Below are positions 1 to 8,516 of a stretch of DNA of 64,000 nucleotides, piece after piece. Under the pieces are notes generated by a model that searched no databases, was not told the origin of the DNA, and saw only the letters and a program-made list of their open reading frames with translations. Within the stretch, counting starts at the first letter, position 1. Every line of letters begins with the position of its first letter. The position numbers and the translations under genes were made by a program. Origin of the DNA: Flammeovirga kamogawensis (GTDB lineage Bacteria; Bacteroidota; Bacteroidia; Cytophagales; Flammeovirgaceae); contig NZ_CP076128.1 in the NCBI RefSeq assembly GCF_018736065.1, forward strand, positions 1,550,001-1,614,000. Direction: 5' to 3'.

Positions 1-91
1 TAGGCTGTAATGTAATTCTAGAAGTTGGTAATTCAATTCCGTAGAGTTCTTTTACCGCTTCTGCAATACCATTTATGATTTGTTGCTCCAT
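1..91 (-). CDS. argS: Arginyl-tRNA synthetase, N-terminal fragment (runs off the window)
   Basis: The minus strand opens with ATG at 91 and reads MEQQIINGIAEAVKELYG followed by IELPTSRITLQP before leaving the window. This matches the start of bacterial arginyl-tRNA synthetases, where a short helix precedes a conserved LYG-(I/V)-(E/D)-LP segment opening the Add-1 domain. Only 30 codons are present, so no catalytic motif can be checked. The enzyme would charge tRNA-Arg in the cytoplasm. A TAnnTTTG-type promoter lies 46 bases upstream. The assignment rests on a short stretch and is likely but not certain. Confidence 0.7.
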   Translation of the reverse strand, partial: MEQQIINGIAEAVKELYGIELPTSRITLQP

Positions 92-136
92 TTTCTTTTT
101 TATATAAAATAAGTTGTCTTCCGACAATTCAGTCTG

Positions 137-165
137 CAAAATTAGTTCTTTGCTTCTAAAGTCAA
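137..165 (-). promoter_or_regulatory. Candidate promoter of argS
   Basis: On the minus strand TAATTTTG (144 to 137) fits the Bacteroidota -7 element TAnnTTTG. A TTG at 165 to 163 lies 18 bases upstream, near the usual 19 to 21 base spacing for the -33 element. Seen in sequence; use as a promoter is inferred. Confidence 0.45.
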
Positions 166-204
166 AAACAACATCCTTAATAGTTCTATCTTTTTTGCTT
201 TTTA

Positions 205-384
205 TTAGCGATTACGCTCAACAGCTATAGGATAGACCAAAATAGTTGCAACTATTACAGACACAAATATTAAAATAGAAAAGGTTAACTCTATGTTATC
301 TTCTGCAACAGTGGCAAAAAAAGCAGCTTCTGTTGCCACAAATAACATTGAAAGTAGTGAGAAAAAAAGGAATATTTTTTTCAT
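205..384 (-). CDS. Small hypothetical membrane protein (59 aa)
   Basis: An ATG at 384 opens a 59-codon frame ending in tandem stops (TAA at 207-205, then another). The product starts MKKIFLFFSLLSML, a signal-peptide-like segment. After a short acidic stretch (AEDNIELT) comes a second hydrophobic helix of about 18 residues, ending in a positive tail (VERNR). That suggests a small inner-membrane protein with one or two spans. It lies upstream of argS on the same strand with about 113 bases between them, and the argS promoter sits in that gap. I do not recognise a family. Start and hydrophobic pattern are convincing; expression is unproven. Confidence 0.55.
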   Translation of the reverse strand: MKKIFLFFSLLSMLFVATEAAFFATVAEDNIELTFSILIFVSVIVATILVYPIAVERNR

Positions 385-625
385 GATGAATAGTAGATAG
401 ATGAAGTATAAAAATTGAATAAGAACACAACATTTGTTCTAACTAAGGTTACGGTAATTAAGGAAGAAAAGAACGGTTATATTAACGTATATTTAATCTC
501 ATTAAAACTCTTTCACGCAATTTTCTACTTGTTTAGTTTTTCACCCACCTTAATAGGAGCAATATTGAATAGATTAGCATAAAATAATTCATCGATTCGC
601 TAATGGTTTTAAATCATTTCTTTTT

Positions 626-659
626 TTTGAAGTAGTTCTTCAATCAGTTAGTATCTTTG
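626..659 (+). promoter_or_regulatory. Promoter of the glycosyltransferase gene, possibly leaderless
   Basis: TATCTTTG at 652-659 matches the Bacteroidota -7 element and TTTG at 626-629 the -33 element, 22 bases apart. The start codon is at 665, six bases after the -7 box. Transcription would therefore begin at or next to the ATG. Confidence 0.5.
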
Positions 660-664
660 CCGCT

Positions 665-1459
665 ATGCAAAAAGTGAGCGTCATTACAATTTCTTACAAT
701 TGTGAATCAGAAATAGAGCCTACATTAAAAAGTGTTATTGCTCAAGACTACAAAGCTATTGAGTTTGTAGTGATAGATGGTGCATCAAAGGATAGGACTT
801 TTGATATTATATCTGAGTACAAAAATGATATTGATGTATTGGTTTCTGAAGCTGACAAAGGAATTTATGACGCAATGAACAAAGGTGTGCAAAAAGCATC
901 TGGAGATTGGGTTATTTTCATGAATGCTGGTGATACTTTTTATAATGAGAAGGCAATCTCTTCTATAATGAGTAAAGCAGATGAAGACACACAATTACTT
1001 TACGGAGATCATGAAGTAGTTTATGATCATTTGACAAAAGTGAAAAGTGGTATTCCTGTAGAAAATTTATGGAAAGGGATGATTTGTAGTCATCAAGCAC
1101 TATTTGTAAAAAGAGAGCTATTGCTTTCTTATCCTTTTGAATGGAAAAATTGGAAAATTTCTGCAGACTTCCATTTCATCTTTAACAGATGGCAAGAGGG
1201 ATACAAATTTCAGCATGTACCTGTATTTATTGCAAAATTTGCTGCAGGAGGACTTTCAGAAGTTAGCTCTGTTCCTTCTAAAATTGAGACATGGTCTATT
1301 GTAAAAGAGAAAATCAACACAAAAGAGGTTGATGACTATTACAGTAAACTTATTCGATATGAAAAGCTTGTCAATATCCCTAGAAATTTACTAGGGGCTA
1401 AAAGTTTTGAGTTACTTATGAAACTCAAAAATAAAATAACAGGCAAAAAATTAAAGTAG
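665..1459 (+). CDS. Family 2 glycosyltransferase (WcaA/WcaE-like)
   Basis: Transfers a sugar from a nucleotide-sugar donor, probably during capsule, exopolysaccharide or O-antigen assembly at the cytoplasmic face of the membrane. The protein (264 aa) has a GT-A fold N-terminus: the strand VSVITISYN at residues 4-12, the donor-binding VIDGASKD around 36-43, and SEADKGIYDAMNKG at 61-74, typical of colanic-acid-type GT2 enzymes. NAGD at 87-90 takes the place of the metal-binding DxD. No membrane helix is obvious. It is separated by 35 bases from the downstream methyltransferase gene and may be cotranscribed with it, although the functions are unrelated. Acceptor and donor cannot be told from sequence. 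Confidence 0.85.
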   Translation: MQKVSVITISYNCESEIEPTLKSVIAQDYKAIEFVVIDGASKDRTFDIISEYKNDIDVLVSEADKGIYDAMNKGVQKASGDWVIFMNAGDTFYNEKAISSIMSKADEDTQLLYGDHEVVYDHLTKVKSGIPVENLWKGMICSHQALFVKRELLLSYPFEWKNWKISADFHFIFNRWQEGYKFQHVPVFIAKFAAGGLSEVSSVPSKIETWSIVKEKINTKEVDDYYSKLIRYEKLVNIPRNLLGAKSFELLMKLKNKITGKKLK

Positions 1460-1494
1460 CTTGTCTACAACATCAAAATTGAAACAAACAGATT

Positions 1495-2682
1495 ATGTTA
1501 GAAAAAATATACATTAAAGGAAATAAGTTAAAGGCTTTAGACAATAGACACCCTTGGGTTTACTCTGGTGCTGTTGCCAAGATGCCAGAAAACATAGAAG
1601 ATGGTGATATTGTAGAACTAGTACACGGTCAAGATAAATTGATTGGTTACGGATTTTATGCTCCAGGTAATCAAATTGTTTGTCGTGTTTTTGAATATAC
1701 ACGCAAACCAATAGACCCAACTACACAAGAATATTGGTCTGAGAAAATTGCAAAAGCTTATGCTATGCGTAAAGCACATGTACTTTCTGAAGAAACAAAC
1801 TGTTTTAGATTAATTCACGGAGAAGGCGATTTCTTCCCTGGTTTAATTGCCGATGTCTACAATGATCTTGTTTCTGTTCAAATTCTAATTAAAGGAGTAG
1901 ATAAAATTGCTCCAATGATTATTAAGGCCTTACAAGAAATTGGTTTTGAACGTATTTACAATAAGAGTAAAGAAATTTCTAAACGTCTAGAAAACGTTGA
2001 AACTCCAAAGGGTTGGTTGACTGAAAAAACAGGATCGCCAAAAGTAGAAGTACTAGAAAATGGAGTGAAATTTATGGTTGACGTTGAAACTGGCCAAAAA
2101 ACTGGTTTCTTTTTAGACCAAAGGGATGCCCGTTCTTTAGTGGCAAAATATTCTAAAGATGCTCGTGTTTTAAACACGTTTAGTTACAGTGGTGGTTTTA
2201 GTATGTATGCTTTAAAAGCAGGTGCTAAATTAGTACACTCTGTAGATGCTTCTCAGCCAGCAATTGATTTATGTAATGAAAATGCAGTTATAAATGGCTT
2301 CGATAATGGCGAGCATGAAGGATATTGTGCAGATGTTTTTGAACATTTGACAAAGATGCAACCAAATGATTATGATGTTGTAATTCTTGACCCTCCTGCC
2401 TTTGCTAAATCTGCTAAAGCCGTAACTGCTGCCGCTAGAGGGTATAAACAATTGAACCTAAAAGCTTTACGAAAAATAAAACCAGGCGGAATTATTTTTA
2501 CTTTCTCTTGTTCTCAGAAAATTGATAAAGACCTGTTTAGAAAAATTGTATTCCAGGCTGCTGCTGAAGCACACAGAAACGTAAGAATTTTACATCAAAC
2601 TACTCAACCAAACTGTCACCCTATAAACATTTTCTACCCAGAGAATGAATATTTAAAAGGATTAGTACTTTTTGTAGAGTAA
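1495..2682 (+). CDS. Class I SAM-dependent rRNA methyltransferase, RlmI-like
   Basis: Probably methylates a cytosine (m5C) in 23S rRNA, as RlmI does in E. coli. The 395-residue length matches the family. Residues 1 to about 70 form a PUA RNA-binding domain (HPWVYSGAV at the start). The catalytic half carries FFLDQRDAR near residue 203, a family hallmark, then the SAM-binding SYSGGFSMYA near 228. DPPAFAKS, the motif IV equivalent, is near 299, and FSCSQ near 334 supplies the catalytic Cys. It follows the glycosyltransferase gene by 35 bases. The class is certain; the exact base modified is inferred from family. Confidence 0.85.
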   Translation: MLEKIYIKGNKLKALDNRHPWVYSGAVAKMPENIEDGDIVELVHGQDKLIGYGFYAPGNQIVCRVFEYTRKPIDPTTQEYWSEKIAKAYAMRKAHVLSEETNCFRLIHGEGDFFPGLIADVYNDLVSVQILIKGVDKIAPMIIKALQEIGFERIYNKSKEISKRLENVETPKGWLTEKTGSPKVEVLENGVKFMVDVETGQKTGFFLDQRDARSLVAKYSKDARVLNTFSYSGGFSMYALKAGAKLVHSVDASQPAIDLCNENAVINGFDNGEHEGYCADVFEHLTKMQPNDYDVVILDPPAFAKSAKAVTAAARGYKQLNLKALRKIKPGGIIFTFSCSQKIDKDLFRKIVFQAAAEAHRNVRILHQTTQPNCHPINIFYPENEYLKGLVLFVE

Positions 2683-2754
2683 AAGCTTCTTCCCTATCAA
2701 AATTTACGAGAAGTGTACGTTATAAAACAAACTAAAAAGATCGTATCTATTATT

Positions 2755-2807
2755 TTGATTTGGGACTTAATTAATTGTAATTTCGTGCTATCCTATCTTG
2801 GGTAGCA
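2755..2807 (+). promoter_or_regulatory. Candidate dcd promoter with a hairpin at the transcript start
   Basis: TTG at 2755-2757 and TAATTTCG at 2778-2785 (one mismatch to TAnnTTTG) are 20 bases apart. Just downstream TGCTATCC (2786-2793) pairs with GGGTAGCA (2800-2807), with one G-T pair and a six-base loop. The transcript could begin with this stem. About 120 bases of leader would follow before the dcd ATG at 2930. Confidence 0.35.
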
Positions 2808-2929
2808 TGAAGTGATACATTCTTTCGTATTTAATCAATTTTAATTGATGAATTTTTGAGTGACTACATCATTAAAAGCAGTTTAAAAACGTACGCACTC
2901 CTTCTCAAAAATTTAGCTTAATATTTGAA

Positions 2930-3466
2930 ATGGTTCTTTCAGATTCAAAAATATTAGAAGAAATTGAAAAAGGCTCAATACTTATTGAACCTTTCGATCC
3001 TAATGCATTAGGAACAAATTCTTATGATGTTCACTTAGGTAGACATATTGCTTTATATAAGAATGAAGTTTTAGATGCCAAACAACATAACGAAATAGAT
3101 ACTTTTGAAATTCCAGATGATGGTGTTGTATTACACCCAGGGAAAATTTATCTTGGTGTAACAAAAGAATATACAGAAACCTTAGAACACGTTGCATTTT
3201 TAGAAGGCCTATCAAGCGTTGGTCGTTTAGGTATTAGCATTAATGCAAACTCTAGAGCTGGTGATGTTGGTTTTTGCAATACATGGACTCTAGAAATAAC
3301 GGTAGCTCAACCTGTGAAAATATACAAAGGAATGCCTATCGGGCAGTTATTCTACCTTTCTGTTGAAGGAGATATCAGTAATTATTACCATGTTAAAAAA
3401 GATGCAAAGTATATAAATAGATCTATGAAACCTGTAGAATCTATGATGTATAAAAACAAATTTTAA
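2930..3466 (+). CDS. dcd: dCTP deaminase
   Basis: Deaminates dCTP to dUTP, feeding dTMP synthesis through dUTPase. The 178-residue protein has the trimeric dUTPase-like beta fold. It starts LSDSKILEEIEKG, then EPFDPNALGTNSYDVHLG in the N-terminal substrate-binding region. SSVGRLG lies near residues 95-101, and SRAGDVGF followed by TLEITV near 107-125 carries the catalytic Glu. The MPIGQLFYL segment is also typical. The C-terminus is shorter than in E. coli Dcd but normal for Bacteroidota. The next gene starts one base after its stop, so dcd and the MbnP-like lipoprotein are almost surely on one transcript. Confidence 0.9.
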   Translation: MVLSDSKILEEIEKGSILIEPFDPNALGTNSYDVHLGRHIALYKNEVLDAKQHNEIDTFEIPDDGVVLHPGKIYLGVTKEYTETLEHVAFLEGLSSVGRLGISINANSRAGDVGFCNTWTLEITVAQPVKIYKGMPIGQLFYLSVEGDISNYYHVKKDAKYINRSMKPVESMMYKNKF

Positions 3467-3467
3467 A

Positions 3468-4256
3468 ATGAAAAAACTACTTACTTTACTCTTTACAATA
3501 GCTTTAACTTCATTATTTTCTTGCGATACTTACAAAGAAAATTTTGATGTTGACGGTACAGGGTCTATTACAATAAAATTTAACTTCTTACACGATAGAG
3601 CTCCATTAGAGTACAACAGACAATACATTAATGCTCTTGGACAAAATTATACGCTAAGTGATTTTAGAATGTATATTTCTAACCTTACTTTAAGAGATAC
3701 ATCTGGTACTAATTTTTATAAAGTTGAAGACAGTTATCACCTCTTAGAAATTATTGAAGAAAGTGATACCTCTATTGTAATTACAGGCTTACCCAATAAG
3801 TCGTATTCTGAATTGCAATTTTCTGTAGGTGTAGATAATGCAGCCAATTATAATACAGACCAAGTTGGTGATTTAGATCCAGCAAATGGTATGGCTTGGA
3901 ATTGGGACACTGGTTATAAATTTATGCTAGTAGAGGGACTTCATCTAGTTGATTCTATTTCTACTAAAGGTTTGGTTTACCATATTGGTGGAGATGCCAA
4001 CTACAGAGTTGTTAAGTTTAGCGAGCAAGAAATAAACTTAGCGAATACACCAACAATGTATATAGAACTTGACGTAAATGTGGATTATATTTTTGGTGAC
4101 AAATCAGAATATGGTTTACCTGAAGACCAACGTAAAACAAATTTCATAGATCTAAATGATGATACAGATCAGGATACTATGTTTGGTCCTAATACTCAAA
4201 AAATTGCCGATAATTACGCACAAATGTTCACATGGAAAGACATTATTGGTCAGTAA
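3468..4256 (+). CDS. MbnP-like copper-associated lipoprotein
   Basis: A 262-residue lipoprotein: the signal peptide ends in SLFSC with the lipid-modified Cys at 19. The body starts with GSITIKFNFLHDRAPLEYN, the usual opening of MbnP-family proteins. It contains MAWNWDTGYKFM around residue 143, the conserved Trp-rich segment of the family. MbnP proteins bind copper in the periplasm, and a partner di-heme enzyme (MbnH) converts a Trp in MbnP to kynurenine. That partner type is encoded immediately downstream, overlapping by 25 bases, which strongly supports the assignment. Which Trp would be modified cannot be settled here. Metal role is inferred from family. Confidence 0.8.
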   Translation: MKKLLTLLFTIALTSLFSCDTYKENFDVDGTGSITIKFNFLHDRAPLEYNRQYINALGQNYTLSDFRMYISNLTLRDTSGTNFYKVEDSYHLLEIIEESDTSIVITGLPNKSYSELQFSVGVDNAANYNTDQVGDLDPANGMAWNWDTGYKFMLVEGLHLVDSISTKGLVYHIGGDANYRVVKFSEQEINLANTPTMYIELDVNVDYIFGDKSEYGLPEDQRKTNFIDLNDDTDQDTMFGPNTQKIADNYAQMFTWKDIIGQ

Positions 4257-5242
4257 TTACACTACTCATTTGTAGTATATATTTAGAAGCTTGTGATTCC
4301 TCATTTAAAGAGGAAACACAAGCTTCTGTCATTTCATATCAAAATATTCCTGCTCCAGAGCGGAACAAAATGAATGCTGAAAAGGTGGCTTTAGGCAAAA
4401 TGCTCTTCAATGAAACCATTTTATCTAAAGATTCTTCCATTGCTTGTGTACATTGCCATGAACCTCAATATGCAAATGGAGAAAATGTAGCATTAAGCAC
4501 TAAAGGAGTATCACATAAAAAATTACAACGCAACTCTCCCGCACTTATAAATGTGGCTTGGGCAAAAGGATGGTTTTGGGATGGTGGTGCCAAAAATATT
4601 GAATCGCTTATTTTTGGTCCTTTAACCCATGAGGATGAAATGAATGCCGATTTAAAAGAAATACTTGTTCGGCTAAATCAAACGCCAATTTATAAGGCTG
4701 CATTTAGAAAAACATTTGATATTGAAGAAATTAAAAGTGCACATTTAGCTAGAGCATTAGCCCAATATGTTCGGTCATTATTATCAAATCAAACAAAATA
4801 TGACGCTCATTTAAAAGGGAACTATCAATTTACTAAAAATGAACAAAGTGGTTTAGAAATTTTTAAACGCCATTGTCAGCAATGTCATACTCCTCCATTT
4901 TTTACTGATTTTGACTACCACAATAATGGACTAGATAAAGATGATTTCTTTACCGATTTAAATGAAGGCATGAGTAAAGGTAGAGGACGGATATCAAGAA
5001 ATAAAAAAGATAATGGAAAATATAAAACACCAACATTAAGGTATCTAAATACCTCATCTCCATACATGCATGATGGAAGGTTTGCTACTCTTGATGAAGT
5101 TTTTGACCATTACACCACTACTATTCTAAAAAGTGAAACACTAGACAGCCTTTTATATCAAAGAATTACATTAACAAAAGAAGATCGTTTAATGTTAAAA
5201 GCATTTCTTCATACCTTAGATCAACCTAATTCTGAAATATAA
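4232..5242 (+). CDS. Di-heme cytochrome c peroxidase, MbnH/MauG-like
   Basis: A 336-residue periplasmic di-heme protein. Two c-type heme sites are visible: CVHCH near residues 71-75 and CQQCH at 215-219. The N-terminal 20 residues are hydrophobic and end in LEAC (Cys 21), so it is likely a lipoprotein. The order fits the CcpA/MauG superfamily: SKDSSIACVHCH, NVAWAKGWFWDGG, and PTLRYLNTSSPYMHDG near the end. It overlaps the MbnP-like gene by 25 bases, so translation is probably coupled. Members either reduce peroxide or oxidise protein tryptophans; pairing with MbnP favours the second. A simple peroxidase is the alternative. Confidence 0.85.
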   Translation: MERHYWSVITLLICSIYLEACDSSFKEETQASVISYQNIPAPERNKMNAEKVALGKMLFNETILSKDSSIACVHCHEPQYANGENVALSTKGVSHKKLQRNSPALINVAWAKGWFWDGGAKNIESLIFGPLTHEDEMNADLKEILVRLNQTPIYKAAFRKTFDIEEIKSAHLARALAQYVRSLLSNQTKYDAHLKGNYQFTKNEQSGLEIFKRHCQQCHTPPFFTDFDYHNNGLDKDDFFTDLNEGMSKGRGRISRNKKDNGKYKTPTLRYLNTSSPYMHDGRFATLDEVFDHYTTTILKSETLDSLLYQRITLTKEDRLMLKAFLHTLDQPNSEI

Positions 5243-5244
5243 AA

Positions 5245-5274
5245 AAGGCCTTAAGAATTAAATCTTAAAGCCTT
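5245..5274. terminator. Bidirectional terminator between mbnH-like and DUF4625 genes
   Basis: AAGGCcTTAAGA (5245-5256) pairs with TCTTAAaGCCTT (5263-5274). The stem is flanked by an A run on the left and serves both convergent genes. Confidence 0.7.
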
Positions 5275-5305
5275 CATTTATGCCAATAATCTAAGCATTT
5301 ATTTT

Positions 5306-5875
5306 TTAGTGATCGTGATCGTGCTCTTCTGAAGTTACTTCAACAGTTAACACTTGATTAGCTTCATTATCTGAAGAGTTATCTGCTTTTGCACCAATAA
5401 ATAATTGGAAATGATAATTTCCTTCATAAAGTGGTTTTCCATCAATTGTTGTTGGAATATCAATTTCTTCATCAAAAGCAAAAGTTGTAGGATAGTCACC
5501 TTCACCAGTTAAACCACCTTCTTTACCAAATTCCCAAGTTTGATTAAACGTCCATTTTACAGAATCTGTAGCTGTTAAACGTGCATGATCATGGTGATCA
5601 TCATCACCAAAGTGAACATTTAGTTTTACATAAGTCAGCCCTTGCTGAGCAGATAAATCTGCTTCAATTCTAGCTTCTTCACCTACAATAACAATTGCAG
5701 CAATATCATCATCATGATCATGATCGTGATCATCATCAGATGTTCTTGCGTGATCGTGCTCTACAGGCGTTATAGTGTAGTTCTTAATTTCTGGAGCAGG
5801 TCCCTTTTCTGTTTCGTTGTTACATGAAACAAACCCGATTAATAAAAAGGAGATAAATGCGATATACTTTTTCAT
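5306..5875 (-). CDS. His-rich DUF4625-type lipoprotein
   Basis: A 189-residue lipoprotein with signal peptide MKKYIAFISFLLIGFVSC (lipid Cys 18). The ATG at 5875 is preferred over a TTG six codons upstream, because it starts a standard signal peptide. Three His/Asp clusters stand out: DDDHDHDHDDD near residues 47-57, DDDHHDHA near 91-98 and EHDHDH at the C-terminus. Such runs bind divalent metals. The body has a beta-sandwich pattern and resembles DUF4625 lipoproteins of Bacteroidota. The gene faces the MbnP/MbnH-like pair across a shared terminator, which hints at a common metal theme. Metal and role are inferred. Confidence 0.75.
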   Translation of the reverse strand: MKKYIAFISFLLIGFVSCNNETEKGPAPEIKNYTITPVEHDHARTSDDDHDHDHDDDIAAIVIVGEEARIEADLSAQQGLTYVKLNVHFGDDDHHDHARLTATDSVKWTFNQTWEFGKEGGLTGEGDYPTTFAFDEEIDIPTTIDGKPLYEGNYHFQLFIGAKADNSSDNEANQVLTVEVTSEEHDHDH

Positions 5876-6078
5876 ATTTTCTTGTTTTTGCAATACTGTC
5901 GCAAGTACGTAAAGATTATTCTAAAATAAAAGCGATCATTAAAAATAAATAGGGACTTTAGAGTTATTAATGATCTTAGGAAAAACAATTCGTATTTTTG
6001 TAGTATATAAATTACCTTTCTTTACTACCTAATCAAAATAAAGAAGAGAATTAAACAAAACAGTTGGGAGATTAATAA

Positions 6079-8292
6079 ATGAATAAATTACTAAATTTTT
6101 ATAAATCCATACACCTTTCTAATGGCTTACGTATGACAATTTCAATTGTTACACCTCTAACTATTGGTTTGTTATTTGGAGATATCTACGCTGGTACTTC
6201 TGTTGCATTAGGAGCACTTTGTGTTGGATTATCAGATTCTCCAGGCACATGGTCAGAAAAAGCGAAAGGTTTAATAGGTGGAGCATTTATTTACCCCTTA
6301 ACAGCAATGGGAATGGCCTATATGGTTAACTGGCCATGGGTTGGAGCAATTTTCCTAACGGTAATCTCTTTTGCTGCAGCATTACTTTCAATATTTGGTA
6401 ACAGGTCTACTTTAATTGGAAATAGCATACTAATTTCCATAAGTTTAGGCATTTCTTTCGGTGCACCTATTCTTGAATTAACAGAAAATGCTTTATGGAT
6501 GTTGGGCGGGGGTTTATGGTATAGTATGCTCTCTTTAGTATTATGGCAAATACGTCCTTACGCAAGTATCGAAAAAGTTTTAGGTGAATGTTATGAGTTG
6601 ATGGGACAATACCTACAATTTAAAGCTATTTTATTTACAAATCCTTCTAAAAAAGAAATTGAGAAAAAAGTCTTTTCATTACAAACAAAGATAGATCATA
6701 AACAAGAAGAAGTAAGAAATTTACTATTACGTCAACGTTCTGCTTTACAAGGAGCTACTCCACACGGTCGTTCTTTAATTTTACTCATGAGAATATCAAT
6801 TGATATTTTTGAAAGAGCGTCTGCAACACACATTTCTTATAGCGATCTTCATAATAGTTTTAAAGGTACATCACTTCCAAAACAGCTTCATGACTTGTTT
6901 ATTGATTTAGGGAAAAACTTAGATGAAATTGGGATAGCAATCATATCAAGAGAAAGAATTGAAACACTTCCTATTTATAAAAAATCTTTTGATCAATTAC
7001 AGTTTACATTTGAGGAATTAAGAGATAATAAAGACCGTACAATTCCTATTTCACAATTTGCAGAGGTTAAAAATATCATTAGAAACTTTAATAGAATTGA
7101 TAGATACTCTAGAGAAGCTGCTTCTTTTACAGATTGGAATAATATTAAAGAAAAAAGTTATACTGACGGATTAAAATTACCTTCTTTTATTACAAAGTCG
7201 GATCAGGGTACTTTTGCTGATAACCTTAACTTACAATCAGGGCACTTTAGACATGCAATTAGAGTATGTGTAGCAATGTTAATTGGTTATTTATGTAGCT
7301 TATTTCTTGGGTTAGATAGAGGATATTGGGTTTGGTTATCCATCTCAGTGATCATGAAACCTTCGTTCTCTATTACTAAACAAAGAATGATAGCTAGAAC
7401 TATTGGTACAACACTAGGAATAATTATAGCAAGTGCATTAGTTTTCATTACAAAGAATGCATATCTATATCTCCTATTTATGCTTCCTCTTGGGATTATC
7501 ACATTTGGTACACTCACAAAAAATTATCGCGTTGGTATGACCTTCCTAACGCCATTTATCTTATTAATTATTGCAACATCTACACAATTTGAAATAAATG
7601 TATCACTTTATAGAGTGGCAGACACCGCTTTGGGTGGACTTATCGCTTTTGCTGTAAGCTTTTTGCTTTTCCCTGAATTTGAAGTTAAAAACATTAAAAG
7701 TAAACTAATTACTGCGGTAAGAGCAAATTGCACCTATTTTTCTGAAGTAAGTATTGGTTATACTGGACAGCAAAATGTTGATCCAAATAATTATCGACTT
7801 GCACGTAAAGCTGCACAATTAGCTAATGCGAATTTAGCCATGAGCTTTCAAAATATGTTGAGCGACCCTAAAAATAAACAATTAACAACATCAGATTTAT
7901 ATGAATTTATTGCCGCAAGTCGAATGATATTTGCACATACTGCTACACTTTCAGCCAACGTTGAACGATTGTCTAAAAAATATAAATTCCCTGATTTAAA
8001 ACCGTTTATAGCAACTGCCCAAGCTCAATTTGAATATATTATTGCAGGAATAGAAAAAAGTAAAATTACCGTTAAAGAAATTAGTTTTAATGATTTACTG
8101 AGTGAGTTTAATCAAGAGTTAGAACTATTAGAACTTAATAGAGAGATTGAGATAAGAAATGGCATTAAAGATTCACTACTTATAAAAACTCTTTCCGATT
8201 ATGTTTTGATTACTAATCAACTTAAACGTTTAGGAAAAAACATTAATTATTTAGAAAATTGTGCTGCGGCTCTAGTTAGTAATACAAAATAA
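6079..8292 (+). CDS. FUSC-family inner membrane protein (YccS/YhfK-like)
   Basis: A 737-residue protein with two copies of a membrane block. Residues about 20-165 hold the first set of helices and about 391-535 the second, which begins RHAIRVCVAMLIGYL. Cytoplasmic helical domains follow each block. This duplicated layout is that of the FUSC/YccS family, related to plant aluminium-activated malate channels and to AaeB aromatic-acid efflux pumps. Substrate is unknown; efflux of organic acids is a plausible guess from relatives. The gene stands alone, with 186 bases before it and 224 after. ATTCGTATTTTTG at 5988-6000 contains a TAnnTTTG match that may be its -7 element. Confidence 0.8.
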   Translation: MNKLLNFYKSIHLSNGLRMTISIVTPLTIGLLFGDIYAGTSVALGALCVGLSDSPGTWSEKAKGLIGGAFIYPLTAMGMAYMVNWPWVGAIFLTVISFAAALLSIFGNRSTLIGNSILISISLGISFGAPILELTENALWMLGGGLWYSMLSLVLWQIRPYASIEKVLGECYELMGQYLQFKAILFTNPSKKEIEKKVFSLQTKIDHKQEEVRNLLLRQRSALQGATPHGRSLILLMRISIDIFERASATHISYSDLHNSFKGTSLPKQLHDLFIDLGKNLDEIGIAIISRERIETLPIYKKSFDQLQFTFEELRDNKDRTIPISQFAEVKNIIRNFNRIDRYSREAASFTDWNNIKEKSYTDGLKLPSFITKSDQGTFADNLNLQSGHFRHAIRVCVAMLIGYLCSLFLGLDRGYWVWLSISVIMKPSFSITKQRMIARTIGTTLGIIIASALVFITKNAYLYLLFMLPLGIITFGTLTKNYRVGMTFLTPFILLIIATSTQFEINVSLYRVADTALGGLIAFAVSFLLFPEFEVKNIKSKLITAVRANCTYFSEVSIGYTGQQNVDPNNYRLARKAAQLANANLAMSFQNMLSDPKNKQLTTSDLYEFIAASRMIFAHTATLSANVERLSKKYKFPDLKPFIATAQAQFEYIIAGIEKSKITVKEISFNDLLSEFNQELELLELNREIEIRNGIKDSLLIKTLSDYVLITNQLKRLGKNINYLENCAAALVSNTK

Positions 8293-8516
8293 ACAATAGT
8301 ACCTTACTTTTCACGTTTCAATAAGAGAGCATATTTATTTTTTCTAAAAATTAGAATAAGTTTTTTTGATAGCATCCAAGATTTATGACAGACTACTTAA
8401 TATTCTATCTTTCTATTGAATGTTCATTAAATTATGGCTAATTTACTTTTATAGAAATATACCACCCTATCGCTACAATAATTCTTTAACTTAAAATACC
8501 CACCTGCCTTCAACAA

